From Galeopsis tetrahit (lineage: Eukaryota > Streptophyta > Magnoliopsida > Lamiales > Lamiaceae), in NCBI GenBank assembly GCA_963675135.1, contig OY776123.1, positions 4,714,501 to 4,778,500 of the forward strand: 64,000 nucleotides of DNA, in the 5' to 3' direction. Below, piece by piece: positions 11,176 through 21,989 of the stretch; position 1 is the stretch's first letter, and every line of letters begins with the position of its first letter. The translations under genes and the position numbers were made by a program. The notes below the pieces were generated by a model that saw nothing but the letters and a program-made list of their open reading frames with translations, had not been told where the DNA came from and ran no database searches.

Positions 11176-12020
11176 ACATGAATTGGCCAGGACCTAAGAG
11201 CCTAGGTCCGTGAGGGCTAGCAGAGATATGCTGAGTACATTAGTACCACTGGTTAGTACAAGTGTTAATTCTTGTAGATATTATTATGAGCATGTCTTTA
11301 AGAGATTGACATATATGATACGAGGCTACTCTTTTCCGTTGAATTAAGAAGGGTCCCCTTAAGCTTACACGATTGATTTATGTAGATGTTTTATAAATGA
11401 TATTGGAATTGAGAATTACTTGAAATCTTAGAAGCATGAGTAGGTGATTCATATGTTGAGTTCTATGACTACTTTATGTGGGAGAATTGATGATGACTAT
11501 GGTTCTGGAAACGAAAGCTAGCATAACTATTTTCAAATTGTGTATGATTGACATGTTTCTATACTTTAGATATGATTTCAAATTATAGATTGAGCTTATT
11601 CAGGTCCTTGAGATCAAAAAATGAAAAGTGCTACTTCTTACCTTTTTATCTTTAAACAAGGATATGTCTTGAGTTATGTCCTCGTTTAGGACCTTGAAGC
11701 TTGCATGTACTGGAAATACTCATTTATGATGAAACATGGAGAATTGAATATTCATTGTAATTTTCATTTGAAGAGATTATTTGAGTGAGCATGATCCACT
11801 TTATTTATGATTTTTAGAGTGGAAGTTGATTTGATTTGTTTGTTCGATGCTATGAAGTTTTATTTTTGAAAAGATAATGAATTTTTAATATTGCATGAGA
11901 TGATCCTTTTAAAGTGATGAAACATGATTTGAGCATTTTGAAGTACTTAAGGGCCAATAGCCCTAAGTAACCGAAATAATAAGTCCGAAAACTAGAGTTG
12001 ATGGAAGGATGGAGATGATT

Positions 12021-12161
12021 GGAGGAGACTGGAGAGAAATCCTCACAGAGCTGAACAAAGACCCAGGGGCTCCACTGTCCCGAGAGGCCCGAGCCTTAAT
12101 GCTGAAATACTGCACCCTGGAAGGTCAGTTATACAAGGATCACCTAGAGTTCCACAAATAA
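12021..12161 (+). pseudogene. pol remnant: RNase H-integrase linker
   Basis: A 46-codon open stretch reads DWREILTELNKDP, then LSREARALMLKYCTLEGQLY, then KD, and stops at TAA 12159. This resembles the segment between RNase H and the integrase zinc finger of Ty3 Pol, where an EAR...Y...G.LY pattern is usual. It is the only clearly recognisable pol sequence in the element and supports the Ty3 assignment. Confidence 0.7.
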
Positions 12162-12924
12162 GAGGTTAACAAGTTGATCCCCTTCTGAGATTGGAGATTA
12201 GATAAATTAATCGTCTTGCCATGATAGGAGGTCCTAGAGGGGGTCCAGGTCTCAGGTTTGAGATCAAAGGAGACTTTATTTACATTATTTGGTTATTTCA
12301 TGTTTGAACTATATAATTGATGCTTATGACGCTTATCCGAGCACTGGAGAGCCTATGTAGGAAGCCCTTTTTGGGGTATTTTTACAGGATTGATTTGAGA
12401 CTGATATACGAGTAAGCCTGGAGATTTACATGTCACTCTTAAGCTGAACCAGAACATAATGAAGGAGTTTCCCTTTAGGAGCTCCCTAAACTTGAGTTGA
12501 GTATCCAAGACCTTGAGGTATATCAGAGATAAGAGTACACGACGCCGAGTCCCTGAGAAATTCGATGGGTAATTTTACCCTCTCGGTAGAGGGGGTAGGG
12601 CGGTTGGCATGAGTCAGGTATGACTTGCATTTATTGTTTGTGAATTTAATAAGATATGATGTTTTGAGATATTCCTGAGATTCTTTGCATGAGATAACTG
12701 TTAGGGGTCCGCATAATGAGTGCTGAAATAACGAATGTGTTTTGGAAACTAAAACATAACATGATAGAGATATTGCAAGATAAAGAGACTTACACCAGCT
12801 CATAAAGATTCGAATAGAAAATGCCTAGGAACAATTCCTAAAGTTTCTATCCACGACAGCCTCTAAAGCTAGGGGGAGTAGGGGGTATGGTAGCGGAAGA
12901 TATAATTAACCTGCCAATAATCCC

Positions 12925-13440
12925 TAAGAACTCTCACGAGTATAAACAACTCTCACGAGTATAAACAACTTAGGGGAGAGTATAATCCCTAAACATTCTA
13001 ACTTCAGGGAGAGTATAATCCCTAAGAACTCTCACGAGTATAAACAACTCTCACGAGTATAAACAACTCTTACGAGTATAAACAACTCTCACGAGTATAA
13101 ACAACTTAGGGGAGAGTATAATCCCTACGAATTCTAACTTTTGGGAGAGTATAATCCCTAAACATTCTAACTTTTGGGAGAGTATAATCCCTAAACATTC
13201 CAACTTCAGGGAGAGTATAATCCCTAAAATATTCTAACTTTTGGGAGAGTATAATCCCTAAACATTCTAACTTCAGGGAGAGTATAATCCCTAAGAACTC
13301 TCACGAGTATAAACAACTCTCACGAGTATAAACAACTCTCACGAGTATAAACAACTCTTACGAGTATGAACAACTTAGGGGAGAATATAATCCCTACGAA
13401 TTCTAACTTTTGGGAGAGTATAATCCCTAAAAACTCTAAC
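12925..13440 (+). repeat. Compound minisatellite in the LTR element
   Basis: Two interspersed unit types occur: AACTCTCACGAGTATAAAC (19 bp, many copies in runs) and a 33-bp unit containing GGGAGAGTATAATCCCTAA. They alternate in higher-order blocks. The array codes for nothing convincing. A (TA)n run follows at about 13661-13684. Confidence 0.88.
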
Positions 13441-14610
13441 TCTAAGAGAGAAACTAGAAGCATTATCAAGTCACCAAGTAAGTACAGAAACATAAACCCT
13501 ATATTCTTATTTAAGATTTCTCTATAAGCTTTAGAGCCTTTACGTGTCAAGAAGATACTAGAAACATGCAATGAAGCACAGCTAAGAAAAGCTGAATAGA
13601 CAACGCATGATATGTCTAATATCTAAAGATATAATATATGACATGCTTATGAAGAAAGAGAAATATATATATATATATATATATACATGCATGCAAGGAG
13701 ATAATATGCAGGTATTGTAAGCTGTAAGAAGAGATGAGATAAAACACGGAAAGTCGAAAAACATTCAAGACGAGGGATATTTGCGTGGGTTCTTGATATG
13801 AACCCAACTCCTGATATATTTGCGAGAGTCCTTGATATGAAACAGGAAATGGTGTTTGTAATTCTATGACCCAACAGGTGTCCAGTTCCCAAAATGATTA
13901 AAGAAGAAGCTCTACCCATTATATCCCTCGAGGTTTGAGGGAAATAGATGACATCCAGAGTTATAAGAGGTTTTCAAAACTAGGGATATAGGACCCTAGC
14001 CGTCCAAAGAAAAACTCAGAGGTATAAAAGCAGGATTAAAGTTTCTTACGATCGGAGAGTGAGGCCGAGGGGAATTAGAGAGCCCCTCACAATTCTGAGA
14101 TTCAAAGAGATGAACTGTTTCGATTTAAGATCGCGCGACTAGACTCATGAGATTGTAAATGAGAAACACTTATGAGATTTTGAGGTTCAGTGTATGAACC
14201 ACCTTGATTGGACTAGCCAAGGTATGGCTGGAGATTTTGAGAAGTGTAAATCATTCAAAGAGTTCGAGAGGTTTGAGATCTAAACCATATTGAGCCAGGA
14301 TATGGCTGAGAGTTTCTGAGTGATAAGTGTTAGCCACTTAAGAGTCCTTAAGGTTCAGAGTACGAGCCATAATACCTAATATCCCTGAAGTGGGGAAATT
14401 TCAAAGAGTTTTGAGCTCCCTAGGGCTCGAGGGTTTCAGAGAGGGATATAATTTCCCAGGGCGACATGATACACTCTCTGAAACTTGAACTTGGGTGTAT
14501 CCAGGAATGGAAGAGAGTATTGAAGGAAAGATGGCGATGATCTGTACGAAGAGGTGTTCAGGTTAATTCATCTTGTTATTTCCTACTCTCATAAATTTGA
14601 GGTATTTTAC

Positions 14611-14629
14611 GAGAGTATGGGGGAGTGGT
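14611..14629 (+). promoter_or_regulatory. Polypurine tract
   Basis: GAGAGTATGGGGGAGTGGT lies immediately before the 3' LTR. This is the expected priming site for plus-strand synthesis and closely resembles the tract at 205-222 of the left-edge element. Confidence 0.65.
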
Positions 14630-15369
14630 TGATGTAGATAAATATGTCGCTCCTGGAAAAGTCGACACGTGGAAACGGGATGAATTATAGTAATCTCAAT
14701 TATGTCAATAAGCTTGAAGGATTGGATTAATACACCCCTGGGCTTCTAAAGAGAAATAAGATTGGTTGGGCCTTTGGCCCACATTGGAAGGATAATATCC
14801 TTTGGGCTTAAGGATAGGGCCCAAAGGGGAACGCATGATATCAATTAATCTTTCTTAACTAAGTCAAAGGAAGGGGTCATTCCAGGAAGATAGGGGATGA
14901 TACGTTGAGGAACCAAGTCTTCAGGGAGATAGACCGATTCCTCGGGGACTTGGGGGCCGGATTTACAGGAATGGGCCGGGAATATAGGGAGAACGAGTCT
15001 TTCCCTCTCCGGAGAGAGGGGTCAGGTATATAAGCAGGTTATTTCCATATTCTAAGGTACGTTTTTTACATAATACATACATTTTTACTAAACATACACT
15101 GAATTGAGAAGAAACACCACAATATTCGCCGGAATTTCCCTAGATATACAGGGGAATTCCTCTTTGATTTCTCCTACGATCGATTCTGACTTGAGCGTCG
15201 GAGCTTCTACGCCGGAGCCCCCCTCCGGCGTACTTTTGCAGGTCATTTTTAGATTCTCGAGGAGATTTACGAGAAGATTGCCAAGGATAAACGGACGATT
15301 CAAACTCGTGATTAATAGTGCTCGCAAAGGAACGATCGATATCCGAAGGCGTTCTTTTTCGACGCATCA
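14630..15369 (+). repeat. 3' LTR
   Basis: It starts TGATGTAG and ends GCATCA, followed by the target duplication ATAAT. The TATA-like box is at 15027-15034. Relative to the 5' LTR I count about eleven substitutions and one single-base indel. Confidence 0.92.
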
Positions 15370-15445
15370 ATAATTAATTTTGGATCATATATTGTATGAT
15401 TGTCATTTTTTTAAATGACAAAATTATTATCTCTCAGTCTATGTA

Positions 15446-15663
15446 CTCCCTCCGTCCCGCTATAAGTTTTTCCTTTCTTTTGGATGTTTTGATTAAGAAA
15501 TATGATAAAATAATAGATGTAGTACAAGTGATGTGATGGTGAAAGATAAAATAATAGATAAAGTGTGAGTGATATGATTGAGAGAAAAAAAATAGTATGC
15601 CAAAAATGAAAAAAAATGAAATAAGAAATTTATTGTGGAATAAAAGGAAGTGGAACGGAGGAG
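15446..15663. mobile_element. Stowaway-type MITE
   Basis: The inverted ends are CTCCCTCCGTCCCGCTATAA (left) and an inverted, slightly degraded copy ending ACGGAG-GAG (right). The element is flanked by TA (15444-15445 and 15664-15665). Length is 218 bp, with no coding capacity. Confidence 0.75.
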
Positions 15664-15672
15664 TACAATATA

Positions 15673-17170
15673 CACTACAAAAAAATAATTAATTGGCTAG
15701 AGAATATTTTGTAGGTAATAATTCCAATTTTGTAGGCATTTATATTTACCTACGGAATACCAACGAAAACCATTCGTATGGAATTCGCTCGTAGGTAGTT
15801 CGGTTGCCCACGAAAATTTAATCCGTAGGCAATTACCTACCACATTTTCGTAGCAAATCCATAACATTTCGGTAGGTAATATGATTACCATAATAAATGA
15901 AATTTCGTAGGTAAATATCAACTACGAAACATTTCGTTGGTAATTCCGTAGTTAAATTTGGCAACAAACATTTCGGTGGAAAAAATTTTAATATATATTT
16001 TTTAATTTTTTTATTAATAAATTATTTTTTTAGCCTTAGCCTAAAAAATAAATTCATTCAAAATTTGATTAGCCGGTTCAACCGGTCCAACCATGAATCG
16101 ATCATAAAACCGATTCAAAAAGTGTTAAAATATATAAACATTTTAAAAATACAAATTTAGGTGCACATTAGGCCCCTTTTATAATATTTTTCTCTCATGT
16201 TTCTTGTACTCCTTATTCGATGTGGGACAAAGAATTTATGTTTGTTGGTTACTAACTTATTAATACTACTACTTTTATATTGTTTTTTCTCTTATGTTTT
16301 TTCTACTCTTTCGATGTGGGACATAATAAAGTTCATATGTTTATTTGTTATAACACTATTGCTTTTCTAAGTTCCTAGCTAATTTTGTAGGTAATACAAT
16401 TAGATAGTTTATACATATAAATAGTTAGGAAAAATTTCGTAGGTAAATAAATAAACAAATCACCTACAATTATTTTGGTAGGGAAATGCTATTTTGCCTA
16501 CGAATTATTTTGTAGGTAAATCAATATTTTCTAAGTTCCTAGCTAATTTTGTAGGTAATACAATTAGATAATTTATACATATAAATAGCTAGAAAAAATT
16601 TCGTAGGTAAATAAATAAACAAATCACCTACAATCATTTTGGTAGGGAAATGTTATTTTACCTACGGATTATTTTGTAGGTAAATCATTATTTTTTAAGT
16701 TCCTAGCTAATTTTGTAGGTAATACAATTAAATAATTTATACATATAAATAGCTATGAAATTTTTCGTAGGCAAATAAATAAACAAATCACCTACAATCA
16801 TTTTTGTAGGGAAATGTTATTTTGCCTACGGATTATTTTGTAGGTAAATCAATATTTTTTAAGTTCCTAGCTAATTTTGTAGGTAATACAATTAAATAAT
16901 TTATACAAATAAATAGCTAGGAAAGTTTTCGTTGGTAAATAAAAAAAAAAAACACCTACAACCGTTTCGATAGGAAAATGCGATTTTACCTACGGATTAT
17001 TTTGTAGGTAAATCACCATCAGATTTTTTCTTGGTAATTTCGTGGGTGAAAATGTGTAAAATAATTTATAAAGATCCGTAGGCAATCTGTAGGCAATTCT
17101 CAATATTTAAAGACGAAATTATTTTCGTTGGAAAATTCTGTAGGCAATTATTCAACAATTTCTTGTAGTA
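15673..17170. mobile_element. Non-autonomous CACTA element
   Basis: The left end is CACTACAAAAAAA and the right end, inverted, is TACTACAAGAAATTG, the CACTACAAGAAA type with one change in the terminal base. A 3-bp duplication ATA flanks it (15670-15672, 17171-17173). Length is 1,498 bp. There is no transposase; the interior is rich in TTTTGTAGGTAA motifs and contains a 164-bp tandem array. Confidence 0.8.
16369..17020. repeat. 164-bp tandem repeat, four copies, inside the CACTA element
   Basis: Units start AAGTTCCTAGCTAATTTTGT at 16369, 16533, 16697 and 16861, an exact 164-bp spacing, with the last unit more diverged. Each unit contains both orientations of a GTAGGTAA/TTACCTAC motif, so a transcript could fold. 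Confidence 0.9.
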
Positions 17171-17173
17171 ATA

Positions 17174-18540
17174 GTAATTATAAAAAAAATAAAAAAAATA
17201 AAAAAAATGAAAGCTTACTTTAAAGACGAGATCCTTATGATCATTTTTTAGACGAGATCCATGGGACGTGCGTGCGTTGATCAATATTTTTTTTTAAATA
17301 GTAGTTGTATTGATTTCAAATATCTCTATATTTGATTTTTCATTTTTTAGCAAAAAAAAAAAAATACGACCTATTGAGTTTTTGAATTCTTTTTTGGTTA
17401 TTTTTAAATATATTTCGTTTTTATGGGGTTACTACTAGAACATTTTCTTGGTTATTTAATTTTATAGTGTGTTTTTTCACGTGGATCTGAATTGATTTCT
17501 TTTAATAATAATAATTGTCACGTCGAATTTAACCTGAAAATTATTTGAAGTAGCAAATTTTTGGACAATTTTTTAAAAAAATTGTAATTTATAATTAGAG
17601 AATCAAAATTAAAACGAAAAAGTTAAATGATGTGTGTTAAAAGAAAAATAAAAGATCTAAAGTCATAAATTTACAAGTCAAATGAGAAACGGGGTGTTAA
17701 GCCCGAAAAAAACTCGAGGTAAGAGAAAAATGAACATCCCTCTAAACCAAACAATCAATTAATGCAACAAAAATTTGGAAAAAGAAACGTCGACCAAAAT
17801 CAAAATAGAAAAACGGGCTTATGGGGGATCATAGGCATCTCCCGTAAACTTGACGATAAAATCAATTTCATTGTCAGACCTTGTCAATGTGACAACAGTG
17901 AAAATCTCGAAGGTTCTAGCCTCCATCTCGTCAATAACGCTTATGTGGAACCCAAAAAAAAAAATGGCACTCCCTCCGTCTACCTATAAATTTTTCATTT
18001 GGCTATTTTGGTTCATCCGTCTAAGTTTTTCATATCATTTTTTTTTGCAAACATCTTTTAATATTTTGTTCTTACACTCCACCTTATATTTTACTTTCTC
18101 TCTCTATCTTTTTCAATCACATCATTTGAACTATATCTATTATTTAATCACTTTTCTTAATTCATGTGTCCAAAAATAATGAAAAATTTATAGACGGATG
18201 GATTATAAACAAAAAATTGTATTTCTTCTAAATATTAGTATAACTTTTAAAAGAGTATATATGTACGATTATGTGCGTGCAAATCTCTAGAAATAATTTT
18301 CTAATTTATAATTAGACGTAGATCCAATTTCACAATATTGATTTTTTCATAAATAAAACTACGCATGAATTTTTAATATTGATCGTGCTGCATATATATA
18401 CATAATGCAAGATATCTGCAGCGAATTGATCAAATTCACAGAACTCAGTGTAATCAGATACTAAATCTCTTATTTTAAAAAAAGATCGCAAGGAAGATCA
18501 GACAGCAAATCTTAGCCAGCCATATTAAATCGTATCGTAT
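17174..18540. other. Paralogue of the LINE 1 insertion site (empty site), with a MITE
   Basis: 17297-17345 and 18370-18540 match 1117-1256 and 7822-7925. The intervening roughly 1 kb (about 17346-18360) is not matched at 1.1 kb. Here GATATCTGCAG is followed, 9 bp later, by CAAATTCACAGAA, so this copy never received the LINE. A MITE with CACTCCCTCCGTC ends lies at about 17970-18202. No gene is recognised. Confidence 0.7.
17970..18202. mobile_element. Stowaway-type MITE
   Basis: The left end is CTCCCTCCGTCTACCTATAA and the right end, inverted, is TCCATCCGTCTATAA. Internal TCACATCATTTGAACTATATC-type sequence is shared with the other MITEs of this window. The TA duplication is not perfectly preserved. 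Confidence 0.55.
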
Positions 18541-19821
18541 CATATGGCTGATTTCAAACCTTTATAGAAGCCCCCGAGTGTTCGTGTTTTGTTTTCCAAC
18601 ACTTAAATTAGTCAACTGCAAGCTTACAATGTCCATCGTAGCATGATAAATACAAGTTGATCCCACGTGAAAGATTAGTGTAAAAATGATATTTGTTGAC
18701 ACAATTCTATTTAGTTAGATATGATTAATTTTTTAGAAAAGTTCTAAAAATAAATAAAAAAGAGCTGTTAGTCTATTATGAAGAGCGGTTAGTTTAGCTA
18801 GTTATTATAAAATATATAAATAGTGATAAAGAGCATTTTAGAATTCATTTTCGGTATCTTATCTCTCATTTCATATTTTTCCATTTTTGGCATATGATTT
18901 TCTCTCTCCCAATCATTACCGAGACCGAGACCTTAAATTACAATCAGGTACGTAGTGATATAACTTGGAATTTTGTAGACGTATACAATTCATAAAATTA
19001 GAAAAGTTAATTGTATGATAAGCTTATCATTATTTAAGAAGTACTTCAAGGTGCGTGTCTGTTATCTTAACGTGGATGTGTAATCGATTTATATTTTACT
19101 GTTCTCATTAATTGATATACATCTGAATTATTCCTGCGAAGGATTGAGTAATCTAGGTTGAAGAATTCTCCCCTCGCAACCTCGAAAGGGGCCGAAGGAG
19201 TTATTAAGTTGGATTTAACTTTAACAAACACAAGTTAATAGAGAATTAGTTATATAGTTTTGATTCTTTGAGCAATTCATATTGTGTCTCGATTTGATGA
19301 ATTTTTAAAAAGATGCTATAGTTAATTAGTTTGAGTGGAATTTGAGGACTTGGAAGTTTTTCTACTCTTATATTTTTTCTTTTAATTGATCTGTGTGTCA
19401 GATTGTTGTTAGGAAGCCTTGAAAGAGGTATGGATAATAGATGGTACGGAGGTAAACAACAGATGCACAGTCGAAGGCAATTAGAAAAACTATGGGGTAA
19501 GGTTTGCAAATTTGATCTAATATATATATATCTTCTTTACATTTGAATGTAGATGCAGAATAGAGTGAAAAAGGATGAGGTAAGGCTTGTAAATTTGATC
19601 TAATATCTATCTTCTCATTTGAATGCAGCATATTTATCTATGTGCTCTGATAAAGAACCCGTCCTCTTTGTATACCCCTTAAAATGACAGTATCAGTTAG
19701 TATTTAATTTTGGGGTACCTTATTGATCTTATCTTTCGTGGTGTTCTGTGGTACTTCGTTTGTTATTCAAACAAAATCAGCTAAAGAATTTTGACATTGA
19801 TTCTTATTTATAGATTGAAAA
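18541..19821. other. AT-rich stretch with a possible solo LTR
   Basis: From about 18690 (TGTTGACACAATTC), an LTR-like organisation follows, with a TATA-like ATATATAAATAG near 18815 and a T/C-rich tract after it. I cannot define its end or a target duplication. At 19500-19630 a segment (GCAAATTTGATCTAATAT ... CATTTGAATG) is duplicated in tandem. There is no credible gene. Confidence 0.3.
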
Positions 19822-20310
19822 ATGTTAGGTTCATTGTCAATATTGCCCCTTCCAGCAACACCTGCTGACAACATCTGTAGCAACCCATACAAGGACTATA
19901 AGAATTATATGTACATCAAAGATATTGTACATAAAGGTGCTCAGTTTGTCGCAAAAAATGGACCAGAGTTTGAAATGAACTATTGCAAACAATGAAGGGA
20001 ATCCAAAATTCAACTTCTTACTTTCCTCAGATCCGTACCATGCTTATTATCAAAACCGTTCTGCCCAGCCTCCTGAATCTCCAGCTCCTGATACAATTGA
20101 TGCTTCAGCCAAGCCTGATCCTGCTGCTCAATTCAGACATGTTTGTAAGATTCTTGATCCATCAGAAGTGGAACAATATATTGTTCGGCTTCCAGGGGGA
20201 TTACATGAGACGAACTGGATATAATTAAGTTCACTGAGTCTTTTTTACTTCCAAAGTTTTACGTGAGATGAACTGGATATAATTAAATTCACCTATCATT
20301 TGTTCTTGAA
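19822..20310 (+). pseudogene. SF3A1 (splicing factor 3A subunit 1) N-terminal pseudogene
   Basis: SF3A1 is a U2 snRNP protein carrying SURP modules. The first frame (19822-19995) starts MLGSLSILPLPATPAD and runs to DIVHKGAQFVAKNGPEFE, matching SF3A1 up to its first SURP module, then stops. A +1 shift resumes at 19988 with GNPKFNFLLSSDPYHAYYQN, continues through LDPSEVEQYIVRLPGG and stops at 20224. A third frame then gives ELDIIKFT, and this piece is repeated about 60 bp on (20266-20300). Loss of frame, an internal duplication and absence of the rest of the protein show a pseudogene. No introns are seen in the matching part, so a processed copy is possible. Confidence 0.75.
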
Positions 20311-21989
20311 GAAATCTAGGAAACAAGCTCAAGAAAGATCTTGCATTTTGTTTAATCTCTTGGATTCTTAAATTCGATTTATTGCATTTGTGAAATATTG
20401 GGGTATTTATCGTCTAAGATGATTTCTGGATTGTTAATGTATAATTTTCTGTATTAACGTTTTTTTTTTTTTAATTCATGAAATTGATCGATGGATATTT
20501 TGTGCACTTGATTTGGTTTAGGTTTTGTGATATGTGAAAAAAGGTTTTGCTAGAGTAAGTTGATAGGTCCAGCATTGATCAAGAAATGGAAGCCCTTGAC
20601 TTCATCCATGGATTATCTAAGGTCCCAGTTCTTGCAGAGATGTTCCGCGAGTGGGACAGCAAAGGGGAAAGCTAAGATCAAAGGTGGGCAGCCATTGAAG
20701 CGAACGAAGGTCACCTAAATAAAGGGGTCTGGATCAGTTTCTTCTAAGGAAGGAGCAAGAAGGCGGATCGAATTTGATGAAACGGTTAATCAATGCTTGA
20801 CTCCTGTTCCCCCGCTCAAGCACTTGAAGCCCAAAGAAAGAATTAGGGAGTGCATAGAGCGAAGCAGACACTGTTTGATCATATTCTTCCCCGTGTAAGT
20901 TCCAATTCTTTGGAAAAATCTAAGTCTATAACCCTGTTTCAATTTGCTTAAATTTCTAGAATTATTGATTATGTATGCCTTTTGAGACATATATTTATAT
21001 TATATGTTGTACGGAGGAATTTTTAGCCGTTAATTGGTGTTTGATTTTCATTTTTATATGATTATTACTCTTCTCCTTTGTCTTTATTTAGATAGAAATA
21101 TCATTTTTTTTCTTTAATGCTTTTGGTTGAGTGAGAGAACGATTTTTCGTTTCATTAGTTGAAAAATGTTTATTTTTTTTAATATAAGAAGGCTTTTCTT
21201 CTAGGCTTCATGCAGGGTTATAGTATTTACTGCATTAATTAATATTCTTATATCTGGTAATTTTTGTGAATGTGAGTGAAAAAATGATAGGTTATGAATG
21301 AACAGATGCTACATCAAGATTATTTAGATAATTTGTTAATCCATGCTAAATTGTCTCGGATTCAGGGTATTCAAATTCTTGCTTTTGTAGGATTTTCTTC
21401 ATTTCAGGGATTTTCTTACTTAAGAAAATACTATAAGATACAAGCTAATTCATATTCAATTTGATTTGAAATATATTTTTTTATGGATAACAAAGTTTAA
21501 TATTCCAACTTCTCCTCTACTTCAGCTATTCAATTTCTTTTATTTCAGGTATTCGATTTCTTGTCGTAAGAAGATATTATATATTGGATATAAGGTAATT
21601 CATCTTCTCCTTTTCTTTTCTCTATTTTTATTTTTCTGATCTCGATAATTATGTGGAGTTGAATGATCTGGAAAATCCTCTAAACATGTGATGATTGATA
21701 CTCCATATTAACAGTTTAAGCTTGAAAAGGTACAAGCATTCAATTATTATTTAGATTTTTTATTTGGTAATCTCAACTACTTATGAGGACTTCTTATTCA
21801 GGATTTTCGGATTTCTCCTATCATTTGCAATATGGGTTTGGCAAAATAATCGGACTTATAAGCTGTAGTATGGTTTTTCCTATCATTTATGATCTATTTG
21901 AAACATTCTATGTTGTTCCATTAGAACTTGGCTTATCACTATGTCTGTTGAGATCAATGATTAGTGTGAAAATTGCTTGAAATTCATGT
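20311..21989. other. AT-rich stretch without recognisable gene
   Basis: About 20586-20880 contains short frames with no clear family (MEALDFIHGLSKVPVLAEMF; ARRRIEFDETVNQCLTPVPP), separated by stops; it could be a decayed transposon or host exon. About 21370-21600 contains an imperfect duplication (TATTCAAATTCTTG / TATTCGATTTCTTG blocks). Nothing else can be supported. Confidence 0.35.

Larger units (their letters stand above)
9027..15369 (+). mobile_element. Complete non-autonomous Ty3-type LTR retrotransposon
   Basis: The LTRs are 739 bp (9027-9765) and 740 bp (14630-15369), flanked by the 5-bp target duplication ATAAT (9022-9026 and 15370-15374). The LTRs begin TG and end CA and differ at only about a dozen positions by eye. 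The 4.86-kb interior has a primer-binding-type sequence, short gag-like frames, one recognisable pol scrap and three tandem-repeat blocks, but no intact protease, reverse transcriptase or integrase. A recent insertion with such an eroded interior suggests mobilisation in trans, as in LARD-type elements. Confidence 0.92.

Noticed and set aside
12925..13440. Regularly spaced short repeats, superficially CRISPR-like
   Set aside because: Units are adjacent or interleaved without unique spacers, lie inside an LTR retrotransposon, and the DNA is plant nuclear.
13582..13919. ORFs with YIYIYI runs
   Set aside because: They read through a (TA)n microsatellite in the LTR element.
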